Shown: in pieces, positions 32,434 to 40,772 of the stretch | Layout: each line of letters starts with the position of its first letter | How positions within the stretch are numbered: the first letter of the stretch is position 1 | Assembly: GCF_025143825.1 (NCBI RefSeq) | Contig: NZ_CP083560.1 | Location: 682,001 to 746,000, forward strand | Origin: Sulfitobacter sp. S223 | Lineage (GTDB): Bacteria; Pseudomonadota; Alphaproteobacteria; Rhodobacterales; Rhodobacteraceae | Length of the DNA stretch: 64,000 nucleotides | Direction: 5' to 3' | Notes under the pieces: model-generated | Told to the model about the DNA's origin: nothing | Databases searched by the model: none | The model's input: only the letters and a program-made list of their open reading frames with translations | Made by a program: the position numbers and the translations under genes

Positions 32434-33374
32434 TCACGGGGGGCGGCAGCACGGCGCAAGCGATCATTAATCGCGCGGCCGAGCCCGTTCATGGGCACTG
32501 GTGCTACGGCGATCGGGCCTCCCAACGTATCAAGCTGGTGCAGGTGGCCAAATAGATTTGCCGCAGCCTCAACTAGATCACCGCTTTCTGACAGGGACAG
32601 ATCACCTTTCACCGGCCCGAAGCCCAGCATATGCTCGCCCGCGCCTGCACTTGTGGCATTAAGACGCAAACTGCCGCGTGGGGCGTAATGGGATGACATT
32701 TGTCCCGGGGCGGTGATGGTCGTACCGCTTGGCTGGATAAGCCGGGAACCTAGGGCGGCCTCAATCGGTTCTGGCGGAAGGCCCCCTTCACGCAGCAGCA
32801 CGGCATGTGGGCCATCAAATCCGATGATGGTGCTTTCCAGCCCGACAGTGCAGGGTCCGTCGTCCAGAACGGCGGCGATGCGTCCGTCCAGACCCGCCAG
32901 CACATGATCGGCCGTCGTCGGGCTGATCCGGCCCGAGGGGTTGGCCGATGGTGCTGCAACCGGCCCACCAAATTTTGCAAGCAACGCCCGGGCTGCTGGA
33001 TGGGCCGGTACCCGCAGGCCTACTGTGGGCAGCCCCGCTGTGACCAGAGGCGACAGCCCGTGATCCGCGCGCAAAGGCAGGACAAGTGTGAGCGGCCCCG
33101 GCCAGAATGCGCGAGCCAGAATATCCGCCTGTGTGTTCCACTCCACAAGGGCTTGGGCTGCTGCGGTGTCGGCCAGATGCACGATGAGCGGGTTGAATGA
33201 CGGGCGGCCCTTGGCCTCATAGATCGCGGCCACGGCCTTGCCCTGCGTGGCATCCGCGCCAAGCCCGTAGACAGTTTCTGTAGGAAAAGCGACAAGCGCC
33301 CCACTGGCAAAAAGCTTTGCTGCTCGGTCCAGCCCCTCTGTATCGGGATGTAGCCGAAGGGTTGCTGGGGACAT
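32430..33374 (-). CDS. tsaC: Threonylcarbamoyl-AMP synthase (TsaC/Sua5)
   Basis: 314 residues from ATG 33374, preceded by GGAG. The YrdC-like domain contains FPTETVYGLGADA, GRPSFNPLIVHLA, FWPGPLTLVLP and SANPSGRISPT. After the SSHYAPRG linker comes the C-terminal Sua5 domain (about 225-314), so this is the longer Sua5 type. It makes threonylcarbamoyl-AMP from threonine, bicarbonate and ATP for the t6A37 modification of tRNAs reading ANN codons. Divergent from the acyl-CoA dehydrogenase gene (137 bp). Confidence 0.95.
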   Translation of the reverse strand: MSPATLRLHPDTEGLDRAAKLFASGALVAFPTETVYGLGADATQGKAVAAIYEAKGRPSFNPLIVHLADTAAAQALVEWNTQADILARAFWPGPLTLVLPLRADHGLSPLVTAGLPTVGLRVPAHPAARALLAKFGGPVAAPSANPSGRISPTTADHVLAGLDGRIAAVLDDGPCTVGLESTIIGFDGPHAVLLREGGLPPEPIEAALGSRLIQPSGTTITAPGQMSSHYAPRGSLRLNATSAGAGEHMLGFGPVKGDLSLSESGDLVEAAANLFGHLHQLDTLGGPIAVAPVPMNGLGRAINDRLRRAAAPRD

Positions 33375-33511
33375 TGCCTGCTCCTGTAGCTTTGACGCGG
33401 CGTTTTGATTGTGCTTGGTCCGGTGGCTGTTCATCGTACAATATGCAGGCATTCTTCTTTGAAGGATGCTATTGCTTCGCCGAACCGCCCTAGTTTGTGA
33501 GAAAGACTATT

Positions 33512-35227
33512 ATGACGTATCGCGCCCCTGTTGAAGACTACAATTTCCTGTTTGACCATGTTGTCGGGCTGGACGCCTTGCGCGCCACCGAACGGTTTAG
33601 TGATGCTACGGCTGACGTCACCCTTGCGATCCTCACCGAAGCAGGCAAGCTTTGCGAAGAGGTTCTTGCTCCTCTGCAACGCGTTGGGGATGTAAAAGGC
33701 GCATATCTTGAAAACGGGGTGGTGCGGACGTCTCCCGGTTTTGACGAGGGTTTCAAGGCGATTGCCGAGGGCGGATGGGTAGGCATGTCGGCCGACCCCG
33801 AATATGGCGGCATGGGGCTGCCCATGGCTCTGACAGCTGCTGTCGGCGATATGATGAGCGGCGCGTGCCTGTCGTTGCAACTTTGTCCGATGCTGACACA
33901 GGGCCAGATCGAAGCGCTGGAGCATCACGCCAGTGATGCGCTCAAAGACCTTTACCTGCCAAAGCTGATCAGTGGCGAATGGACTGGCACCATGAACCTG
34001 ACAGAACCGCAGGCAGGCTCGGACGTAGGTGCGTTGACGACAAAGGCCGAAGACAACGGTGATGGTACTTTTGCGATCACGGGGCAGAAAATCTATATCA
34101 CTTGGGGCGACCATGATCTTGGCGGCAATGTCTGCCATCTGGTGCTGGCTCGTTTAACGGGCGCTCCGGCGGGCGTCAAAGGGATCAGCCTGTTTCTGGT
34201 GCCCAAGCTTTTGCCCGACGCGGAAGGAAACCCGGGCCAGCGCAATGGCGTGAGTGTGGTAAGCCTTGAGCATAAAATGGGCCTGCACGGATCCCCAACC
34301 TGTGTCATGCAGTATGACGGGGCTACCGGCTGGTTGGTCGGAGAAGAGCAGGGGGGCATTGATGCGATGTTCACCATGATGAACAATGCGCGTCTGGGTG
34401 TTGGTGGACAAGGGATCGGCGTGGCTGATGCATCATTCCAACACGCGCTTGCCTATGCGCAGGACCGCAAGCAAGGCAAGAGCCCGACGCCTGGCCCGAA
34501 GGATTCGATCCTTGGTCATGCGGACGTGCGCCGCATGCTGACCACGATGAAAGCCGAGATTTTCGCAGCCCGTGCAATTGCGGTATGTAACGCGGTGGCC
34601 ATCGATATGGCGCGCGCAACGGGTGACAAAGCGTGGAAAGCCCGCGCTGCGCTGTTGACCCCGATCACCAAAGCATTCGGCACGGATACCGGTATCGCTG
34701 TGGCTGATATGGGCTTGCAGGTGCATGGCGGGATGGGTTTCGTTGAAGAAACGGGCGCCGCCCAGTTCTGCCGCGATGTTCGCGTGACTGCGATTTACGA
34801 AGGCACGAACGGTATTCAGGCTATGGATCTGGTTGCGCGCAAGATGATGGATGGCGGCGAGGCGGCGATGGCCCTTTTGGATGAAATCGCCGAGGACGTA
34901 GAGGATGCCCGCTCTGTATTCCCGCGTCTTGCGGGGGATGTCTGGGAGGCATGTGAAAGCATGCGGGAAGCGACGGAATGGCTCGTTTCACAGACCGACC
35001 TGCAAGAGCGTTTTGCTGGTGCTGTCCCTTATCTGCATGCATTCGCACGGGTGCTGGGTGCGCATCTTCACCTGAAGGCGGCGGTTGCCGACCGTGGCGG
35101 CGCACGTGAAAAACTTGCGCGTTTCTACATCCAGCGGATGCTGCCAGAGCATGCGGCACTGCTTGCCCACGCACAGGCTGGTGCTGAAGATCTTTACGCC
35201 CTTACTGGCGAAGAATTGGCAGTCTGA
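33512..35227 (+). CDS. Acyl-CoA dehydrogenase of the extended (C-terminal domain) type
   Basis: 571 residues from ATG 33512. The acyl-CoA dehydrogenase core has GTMNLTEPQAGSDVG and ITGQKIYITWGDHDL in the FAD-binding middle domain, DMGLQVHGGMGFVEE in the C-terminal helical domain, and the Glu of IYEGTNGIQAMDLV, the usual catalytic base site. The extra C-terminal about 120 residues place it with the large subfamily that includes DmdC (methylmercaptopropionyl-CoA dehydrogenase). Motifs alone cannot decide between DMSP catabolism and fatty-acid oxidation. The MBL hydrolase overlaps its stop (TGATG); electrons would go to ETF and then ETF-QO. Confidence 0.9.
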   Translation: MTYRAPVEDYNFLFDHVVGLDALRATERFSDATADVTLAILTEAGKLCEEVLAPLQRVGDVKGAYLENGVVRTSPGFDEGFKAIAEGGWVGMSADPEYGGMGLPMALTAAVGDMMSGACLSLQLCPMLTQGQIEALEHHASDALKDLYLPKLISGEWTGTMNLTEPQAGSDVGALTTKAEDNGDGTFAITGQKIYITWGDHDLGGNVCHLVLARLTGAPAGVKGISLFLVPKLLPDAEGNPGQRNGVSVVSLEHKMGLHGSPTCVMQYDGATGWLVGEEQGGIDAMFTMMNNARLGVGGQGIGVADASFQHALAYAQDRKQGKSPTPGPKDSILGHADVRRMLTTMKAEIFAARAIAVCNAVAIDMARATGDKAWKARAALLTPITKAFGTDTGIAVADMGLQVHGGMGFVEETGAAQFCRDVRVTAIYEGTNGIQAMDLVARKMMDGGEAAMALLDEIAEDVEDARSVFPRLAGDVWEACESMREATEWLVSQTDLQERFAGAVPYLHAFARVLGAHLHLKAAVADRGGAREKLARFYIQRMLPEHAALLAHAQAGAEDLYALTGEELAV

Positions 35228-36273
35228 TGAAAGATCAGGCACCCAAAGGTTTGCGCTACCCGTGGGAAACGCCGCCAAGCGGCACGGAGGCCATCGAAGT
35301 CGCCCCTGGCGTTTTATGGATGCGCTTGCCGCTTCCGATGAAGCTCGACCATGTGAATGTCTATGCGCTGGACGAAGGGGATAGCTGGACGATCATAGAC
35401 ACCGGATTTGCCTCGAAAAAGACCAAGGCGATTTGGCAAGAGATCATGGCAGGCCCGTTAGGTGGCAAGCCCGTCAGCCGCGTTGTTGTCACTCACCATC
35501 ATCCCGATCATATCGGGCTGGCAGGCTGGTTCCAGACTGACCATGGCGCCGAACTTGTTACCACGCGCACTGCATGGCTGACGGCCCGCATGTTAACGCT
35601 GGACGTTCACGAAGTTCCAAACGCCGAGAGTCTGTCTTTTTACCGGTCTGCGGGCATGGATGGCGCTATTTATGATAAGCGCGCGGGCGAACGCCCCTTC
35701 AATTTCGCCGATATCGTCGCACCGCTGCCGCTAGGCTATACACGGATAAAGCAAGACGACGTGATCACCATGGGCGGGCGCACATGGGAGGTTCACATGG
35801 GCAATGGCCACGCACCAGAGCACGCGACCTTCTGGAGCCGCGACGACAATCTGGTGATTGCCGGTGACCAGATATTGCCTTCGATCAGCCCGAACGTGGG
35901 TGTCTATGCGACTGAGCCAATGGCCGACCCGATTGGTGAATGGCTGGAAGCCTGCGAGCGGTTGGCGCCATTGGGGCGCGCGGATAATCTGGTTTTGGGC
36001 GGGCACAAATTGCCCTTTACGGGCTTGCCCACGCGGATGCGGCAACTGATCGACAATCACCACGGTGCGCTTAAACGCCTGCTGGCCTATATCGACACCC
36101 CGAAAACTGCTGGCGAAGTTTTTCCACCGCTGTTCAAGAGAGCGATAGGTGAGGCAGAATATGGCCTCGCACTGGTTGAAGCCTTTGCGCATTTGAGCCA
36201 CCTTCATCAGGAAGGCCATGCTATCCGCACGAAACGCGAGGACGGCGCGTGGCTGTATCAGCGTAAGGGATAA
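35227..36273 (+). CDS. MBL-fold metallo-hydrolase
   Basis: 348 residues. VVTHHHPDHIGLAGWF is the H-x-H-x-D-H metal site; later ligands are GNGHAPEHATFW (His), VIAGDQILPSIS (Asp) and LVLGGHKLPFTG (His). A C-terminal winged-helix-like segment (FPPLFKRAIGEAEYGLALVE) matches LACTB2/CapD-like hydrolases. The start codon overlaps the stop of the acyl-CoA dehydrogenase gene, so the two enzymes may act in one acyl-CoA catabolic step, for instance as a thioesterase. The substrate is not shown by the sequence. Confidence 0.92.
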   Translation: MKDQAPKGLRYPWETPPSGTEAIEVAPGVLWMRLPLPMKLDHVNVYALDEGDSWTIIDTGFASKKTKAIWQEIMAGPLGGKPVSRVVVTHHHPDHIGLAGWFQTDHGAELVTTRTAWLTARMLTLDVHEVPNAESLSFYRSAGMDGAIYDKRAGERPFNFADIVAPLPLGYTRIKQDDVITMGGRTWEVHMGNGHAPEHATFWSRDDNLVIAGDQILPSISPNVGVYATEPMADPIGEWLEACERLAPLGRADNLVLGGHKLPFTGLPTRMRQLIDNHHGALKRLLAYIDTPKTAGEVFPPLFKRAIGEAEYGLALVEAFAHLSHLHQEGHAIRTKREDGAWLYQRKG

Positions 36274-36276
36274 GCC

Positions 36277-36741
36277 ATGGATGACCTGATAAAGACAGCC
36301 GCAGAAGCCGCTGAGGCGGATGCGATGCCGCATATGCATGAGGTCCATAGTGACCCCGATGCACAAAACGCACAGGATCAGCCGATGCCCAAGGGCGTCA
36401 CCGCCAAGCCGGTCGCGCAGAAATCACCGGCGCAATGGGCGTATGAACGTACAATTCTCTACCTCAAGAAATTTGAGGAAGGGCTGGATGATGGCCATGA
36501 GATCGCCATGGGGTTCGCGGGCACCGATGCGGGTGTTTTGCGGATCGAAGGTATGGGGTATTTTGATCCGGACATCGTGACGTTTTACGGCGTGGACCAG
36601 ACCGGCAATAAGATGCAGCTTGTCCAGCACGTCAGCCAGCTAAGCGTTTTGTTTCGTGCATTGCCAAAAGCGGTTGAGACAGCTGCCCCCAAGAGGATAG
36701 GGTTCAAGCTGATCCAGGATCTTGAACAAGGTGACGCATAA
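36277..36741 (+). CDS. DUF6173-like protein of unknown function
   Basis: 154 residues: a disordered acidic/His-rich first third (AEADAMPHMHEVHSDPDAQN) then a compact domain with QWAYERTILYLKKFEEGLDD, ILRIEGMGYFDPDIVTFYG-like strands and an end VSQLSVLFRALPK. It resembles DUF6173 proteins, which have no known function; the family name is from memory and only moderately certain. It lies 3 bp after the MBL gene, as the third gene of that operon. Confidence 0.7.
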   Translation: MDDLIKTAAEAAEADAMPHMHEVHSDPDAQNAQDQPMPKGVTAKPVAQKSPAQWAYERTILYLKKFEEGLDDGHEIAMGFAGTDAGVLRIEGMGYFDPDIVTFYGVDQTGNKMQLVQHVSQLSVLFRALPKAVETAAPKRIGFKLIQDLEQGDA

Positions 36742-36843
36742 GCGCGGCATCTTGGACACAGCCACCAAATCCGGCGTGACAGAGCGCGCGAAATGCCGTA
36801 ACTGCTGCGCAACACAGCCGAAGATGACGAAAGGGACATACAG

Positions 36844-36978
36844 ATGGCCGAACATGAACATGGCACGATGAATACTGAGACGCAGGAAAAGACGTTCGAT
36901 GGCTTTGTCACTTTCGTGACTCGCGCGACCATTGTGATCATCGGTATTCTGGTCTTTATGGCGATTTTCGCCCGCTGA
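36844..36978 (+). CDS. aa3-type cytochrome c oxidase subunit IV
   Basis: 44 residues: a hydrophilic start (MAEHEHGTMNTETQEKTFDG), then FVTFVTRATIVIIGILVFMA and FAR. This is the single-helix subunit IV of bacterial aa3 oxidases (known from Paracoccus and Rhodobacter). The helix runs through the inner membrane beside subunits I and III; it is not needed for catalysis. AAAGGGA lies about seven bases upstream. The cta genes for subunits I-III are not here, so the gene is located apart from its complex. Confidence 0.85.
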   Translation: MAEHEHGTMNTETQEKTFDGFVTFVTRATIVIIGILVFMAIFAR

Positions 36979-36994
36979 TCGGACGCTTTTTCTT

Positions 36995-37594
36995 ATGATT
37001 AAGTCAATTCTGGCAGTCGCGCTGTCGGCTGCCGTTCTTGCTGGTTGCTCTGAAAAGGGTAAGGAATCGCAAGCGGATGCGATCGAGGCCGCCGTGTATT
37101 CCAATGGCGGTCCAACACGGCTTACCTTGTTAACCATGATTAACAACCGCACAGGTGCGGGCGCACATTCTTCTTTGTTGGTTGAAAGCACGCAATCGGT
37201 CCTTTTTGATCCAGCAGGCTCTTTCTTGCATGAGGATGTGCCGGAACGTGGCGATGTTCTGTACGGGATGTCACCGGAATGGGTTCGCTGGTATAAGTCT
37301 GCGCACGCCCGCACGACCTTCCACGTTGTTAGTCAGGAAATCGAGGTCACGCCGGCGCAAGCGGCACGTGCCTTGCAGCTGGTGCAATCAAACGGTCCTG
37401 TGCCAAGTGCCCTGTGTGCCAGCGCAACATCTTCGCTGATTCGGCAGGTGCCTGGCTTTCAGTCCATTAGAACCGGGTTTTCTCCGGTGAAACTGATGGA
37501 ACAGATGGCCGAGATCGAAGGCGTGGTAACCACCCGTCTTTATGAGGATGATGAGGGCAACGTGCTTGATGGTGTTAGGGCGCTACCCAAGTAA
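36995..37594 (+). CDS. Lipoprotein with His/Cys pattern of a permuted papain-like fold
   Basis: 199 residues. The signal ends in a lipobox (SAAVLAGC), so it should be anchored in the outer or inner membrane facing the periplasm. A His-containing strand (NRTGAGAHSSLLVESTQSV) precedes a Cys helix (VPSALCASATSSLIRQVPGF), the order found in permuted NlpC/P60-type and DUF4105-like enzymes (His before Cys). The family is not recognised for certain. Its end overlaps the AzlD gene end by 12 bp on the opposite strand. Confidence 0.75.
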   Translation: MIKSILAVALSAAVLAGCSEKGKESQADAIEAAVYSNGGPTRLTLLTMINNRTGAGAHSSLLVESTQSVLFDPAGSFLHEDVPERGDVLYGMSPEWVRWYKSAHARTTFHVVSQEIEVTPAQAARALQLVQSNGPVPSALCASATSSLIRQVPGFQSIRTGFSPVKLMEQMAEIEGVVTTRLYEDDEGNVLDGVRALPK

Positions 37595-37909
37595 ATAGAG
37601 CAGCCCGTAAAGCGTTGCAGCGCCGCTTAACACTGCCATCAACACATTTTTTGTGAACAATCCAACTGCCAGTGTCACCGCAGCTGCCGTTGCGCGCGGG
37701 ATGTCAAAGGCTCCGTCCGTTGCGGCGGGCCAGACAACTTGCGGGGCCACGAGCGCAGGCAAAATCGCCACAGCGGTATAGCGAAGATGACGTAGCAGCC
37801 AGTCAGGCATCGCGCGGTCCCCGACAAGGCCGGTAAAGACAAAGCGCAGACCAAAGCTGCCGATACCCAGCAGAATGATCACGGTCCAGAGCGTGCCAGT
37901 TTCGATCAT
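37583..37909 (-). CDS. azlD: AzlD-family branched-chain amino acid exporter small subunit
   Basis: 108 residues with four hydrophobic helices: VIILLGIGSFGLRFVFTGLV, HLRYTAVAILPALVAPQVVW, and the C-terminal MAVLSGAATLYGLLYLLG. AzlD works with AzlC to export branched-chain amino acids (known from Bacillus azaleucine resistance and the BrnFE pair of Corynebacterium). It overlaps azlC by ATGA (37906-37909). The 3' end overlaps the convergent lipoprotein gene by 12 bp. Confidence 0.92.
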   Translation of the reverse strand: MIETGTLWTVIILLGIGSFGLRFVFTGLVGDRAMPDWLLRHLRYTAVAILPALVAPQVVWPAATDGAFDIPRATAAAVTLAVGLFTKNVLMAVLSGAATLYGLLYLLG

Positions 37910-38622
37910 GTCTTCATCCCTTTCCGTTCAAGCCAAACTTCGGTTTGTGCGCCAGCCATCATGCCGGCGATCCCCGCAATGATCAGACCTAACGAGTAGG
38001 GGACACCGGCGGCCAACAGGCCGACGATGACAGCAACCAGCGCTGCCATCACATGGGCCGCAGTCCTGAACATCGGCGCGATCATCGCCAGGAAGGTGAT
38101 CGGGATGGCGAAATCAAGCGCCCAGCTGTCGGGCACCTGCGCGCCCAGCATCGCACCGGCAAGGGTGAACAAATACCACAGCGGAACAATAGGCGTCACG
38201 GCTCCCAGAAAATAGTTCACCCGCTGCGCCACGGTCATATCCGGTTCACGCTCAAACTTGGCCACGCCCACGACATAGGATTGGTCGACCGTCAAATAGG
38301 CGCAAAGAGCACGCTGCCAAAGTGGAGCGGACCCGATGTAAGGCGTCAGCGAGGCCGAATACATCGCCATCCGCAGGTTCACGGCCAAAGCAGAGATCAG
38401 CACAATCGCTGTCGGCACATTCTCTTGCAGCAACTGCAGGGCAGTGAATTGTGCAGCCCCGGCGATAACAACAACGGAAAATGCCATCGTCTCAAACACA
38501 TTCAGGCCGGCCTCTGTCGCGAGCACCCCGAACAGTGTCGAAAAGGGGATGATCACAAGAATGAAGGGGCTACTGTCGATGATTCCTTGGCGGTACGGGG
38601 ATTTGCGGGTGGTAGTGGTCAT
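37906..38622 (-). CDS. azlC: AzlC-family branched-chain amino acid exporter large subunit
   Basis: 238 residues, about eight helices. PFSTLFGVLATEAGLNVFET, VIAGAAQFTALQLL, ALAVNLRMAMYSASLTPYIG and AYLTVDQSYVVG are AzlC/BrnF motifs. It forms the main exporter subunit together with AzlD. The start is 23 bp from the divergent fdhD start, so the promoters lie within or next to coding sequence. Confidence 0.94.
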   Translation of the reverse strand: MTTTTRKSPYRQGIIDSSPFILVIIPFSTLFGVLATEAGLNVFETMAFSVVVIAGAAQFTALQLLQENVPTAIVLISALAVNLRMAMYSASLTPYIGSAPLWQRALCAYLTVDQSYVVGVAKFEREPDMTVAQRVNYFLGAVTPIVPLWYLFTLAGAMLGAQVPDSWALDFAIPITFLAMIAPMFRTAAHVMAALVAVIVGLLAAGVPYSLGLIIAGIAGMMAGAQTEVWLERKGMKT

Positions 38623-38645
38623 GCGATGCCCTTAGATTACCTTTA

Positions 38646-39557
38646 ATGCGTAGCGGTTTGCCGAGGGGGACGCAATTGGCTGAACTTCAAGATCTTTCCG
38701 AATATCTGATCGCGCCCGACCCAGACGCGCAACGCCTCACGCGCAGGGTTGCCGGGCTGGATCATGACGGCCAGCGCCAAGAAATCAACGTGGTCGAAGA
38801 GCGCCCGCTGACCATCTACCTGAATGCGCAAGAAATCGTCACGGCAATGACGATCGGTGATTACCCTGAATACCTTGCGCTGGGATTTTTGCGCAATCAG
38901 GGCATGCTGCGCACCAGCGATGAGATTACGCGCGTGGATTACGATGAAGAGCTTGAAACCGTGGTCGTGCGCACGGCGCGAAAGACGGATTACGAAGACA
39001 AGATGCGCCGAAAAACGCGCACCAGTGGATGCGCGGTCGGAACCGTTTTTGGCGACATGATGGAAGGGTTGGATGGCGTTGTGCTGCCGCAAACACCTGT
39101 ACGCACTTCATGGCTTTATGCGCTATCGTCCAAAATCAACCGGACACCCAGCCTTTATCTGCAGGCGGGCGCTATCCACGGTACTGTCCTTTGTTGTGCG
39201 GACCGTCCATTGGTTTATATGGAGGACGTGGGCCGCCATAATGCGGTGGATAAGATCGCGGGCTGGATGCTAGCCGAAAAGGTCACTGCGGAGGACAAGA
39301 TCCTGTACACCACTGGCCGCCTCACTTCCGAGATGGTGATCAAAACAGCAATGATGGGAATACCGGTACTTGCCTCACGCTCTGGCTTTACCGCGTGGGG
39401 CGTCGAGATCGCCCAACAGGTAGGGTTAACCTTGATAGGGCGGATGAAGGGGCGTCGGTTCATGTGTCTATCCGGTGAAGATCGCTTGTTGCGGGACGCT
39501 GATCCCGCCGCCATCGCAGACGAGCCGCGCCGCGCAGGCCGTAAGAGCGCGTCATGA
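38646..39557 (+). CDS. fdhD: Formate dehydrogenase accessory sulfurtransferase FdhD
   Basis: 303 residues. NVVEERPLTIYLNAQEIVTA, IGDYPEYLALGFLRNQGML, RTSGCAVGTVFGDM (with the active-site Cys loop), AGAIHGTVLCCADRPLVYME and DVGRHNAVDKIAGWML are FdhD motifs. FdhD transfers sulfur from a cysteine desulfurase to the molybdenum cofactor so that formate dehydrogenase becomes active. The ATG at 38646 has no ribosome site; a TTG at 38676 follows GAGGGGGA (38663-38670) and may be the true start. The mob genes follow. Confidence 0.94.
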   Translation: MRSGLPRGTQLAELQDLSEYLIAPDPDAQRLTRRVAGLDHDGQRQEINVVEERPLTIYLNAQEIVTAMTIGDYPEYLALGFLRNQGMLRTSDEITRVDYDEELETVVVRTARKTDYEDKMRRKTRTSGCAVGTVFGDMMEGLDGVVLPQTPVRTSWLYALSSKINRTPSLYLQAGAIHGTVLCCADRPLVYMEDVGRHNAVDKIAGWMLAEKVTAEDKILYTTGRLTSEMVIKTAMMGIPVLASRSGFTAWGVEIAQQVGLTLIGRMKGRRFMCLSGEDRLLRDADPAAIADEPRRAGRKSAS

Positions 39558-39685
39558 GTGTTCTGCGTTGTCGCGCTGTGGTGCGTTCCGTGGCTGACAC
39601 AAGTGGTTTACGGCGGCTTGGCGGTTTTTCATGCATGGACACTTTTGAGACAGGCGCACAGCAATGTTCGGAGGCGTCCCGTTGA
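39554..39685 (+). CDS. Possible 43-residue ORF coupling fdhD to mobA
   Basis: A 43-codon frame that starts in the fdhD stop (ATGA at 39554-39557) and stops in the mobA start (TTGA at 39682-39685). It reads MSVLRCRAVVRSVADTSGLR, then RLGGFSCMDTFETGAQQCSE, ending ASR. It has three Cys and no helix or known motif. No ribosome site precedes it, so it could only be translated by coupling. The double overlap favours translation, but the sequence does not look conserved and it could be chance. Confidence 0.35.
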   Translation: MSVLRCRAVVRSVADTSGLRRLGGFSCMDTFETGAQQCSEASR

Positions 39686-40284
39686 AGCAGCCTTTAGGAG
39701 TGATACTTGCTGGTGGACAGGCAACGCGCATGGGCGGTGGCGATAAGGGCCTTCGCATATTGGGCGGGCAAAGCTTGTTGGCACGAGTAGAGGCGCGGTT
39801 ATCTCCGCAGGTGGCACAGGTCGCTTTGAATGCCAATGGCGATCCGGCGCGTTTTGCTGCGCTTGATTTGCCCGTTATTGCAGACAGCATCGAAGGATTT
39901 GCCGGGCCGCTAGCCGGTGTGCTAGCTGGGCTTGATTGGGCCGCAACGCAGGGGGCTGACACCATAGTGACAGCGGCCGCTGATACACCCTTCTTTCCCT
40001 GCGATCTGGTGCCGCAATTGCTACTTGCGTCTGAGGGTATGACACATCCCCTTGTCCTTGCCTCAACGCCTGATCCGGAACGGGGCCGCGTGCGCCATCC
40101 CACCTTTGGTCTTTGGCCCGTTGCATTGCGGGACGACCTGCGCGGCGCGCTTGAGGGTGGGCTGCGCAAGGTGGTGTTGTGGACAGATACGCACGGTGGC
40201 CGTGAGGCGCTGTTCTCCGATGAAAACACGTTCTTTAACGTAAACACCCCCGAGGATTTGGCCCAAGCGGAGCGGATGTTATGA
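39682..40284 (+). CDS. mobA: Molybdenum cofactor guanylyltransferase MobA
   Basis: 200 residues from TTG 39682. GVILAGGQATRMGGGDKGLR is the nucleotidyltransferase N-terminal motif; TAAADTPFFPCDLVP holds the metal-binding Asp; HPTFGLWPVAL and FFNVNTPEDL follow. It attaches GMP to molybdopterin for the bis-MGD cofactor of the DMSO-reductase family and formate dehydrogenase. TTG is chosen because GGAGG (39670-39674) lies seven bases before it and the resulting start (MKQPLGVILAGG) fits the family; ATG 39664 is the alternative. mobB overlaps by ATGA. Confidence 0.93.
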   Translation: MKQPLGVILAGGQATRMGGGDKGLRILGGQSLLARVEARLSPQVAQVALNANGDPARFAALDLPVIADSIEGFAGPLAGVLAGLDWAATQGADTIVTAAADTPFFPCDLVPQLLLASEGMTHPLVLASTPDPERGRVRHPTFGLWPVALRDDLRGALEGGLRKVVLWTDTHGGREALFSDENTFFNVNTPEDLAQAERML

Positions 40285-40772
40285 GGCTTTATGGCATTGT
40301 TGGTTGGAAAAACGCCGGCAAAACAGGCTTGATGGAGCGGCTGGTGACAGAGGTGACCAGTCGTGGCTTTACCGTGTCGACGGTGAAACACGCGCATCAC
40401 AGCTTTGATGTGGATCATCCGGGCAAGGACAGCTTTCGCCACCGCGAGGCAGGGGCTTCGCAGGTCTTGCTTGCTTCACGCAACCGGATCGCATTGATGC
40501 ATGAATTGCGGGGCGATCCAGAGCCTTCTCTGCAAGAGTTGCTGACACAGCTTGCCCCTGTAGATCTGGTTCTGGTCGAAGGATATAAACGCGATGCACA
40601 CCCGAAAATCGAAGCGCACCGGGCGGTCACCGGCAATCCGTTGATTGCGCCGGATGATCCAACAGTGCGTGGTGTCGCCAGTGATACCCCCTTGCACCTT
40701 GATCTACCGGTTTTTGATCTTGATGACACAAAGGCGGTCGCGGATTTCATCCTGCGAGAGGTCGGCCTGTGA
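40281..40772 (+). CDS. mobB: Molybdopterin-guanine dinucleotide biosynthesis adaptor MobB
   Basis: 163 residues. The P-loop GWKNAGKTGLMERLV, then STVKHAHHSFDVDHPGKDSF, RHREAGASQVLLASRNRIAL and VDLVLVEGYKRDAHPKIE are MobB motifs. MobB binds GTP and helps MobA load guanosine on the cofactor. It overlaps mobA by ATGA (40281-40284) and the moeA fusion gene by GTGA (40769-40772), so all three are coupled. Confidence 0.95.
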   Translation: MRLYGIVGWKNAGKTGLMERLVTEVTSRGFTVSTVKHAHHSFDVDHPGKDSFRHREAGASQVLLASRNRIALMHELRGDPEPSLQELLTQLAPVDLVLVEGYKRDAHPKIEAHRAVTGNPLIAPDDPTVRGVASDTPLHLDLPVFDLDDTKAVADFILREVGL

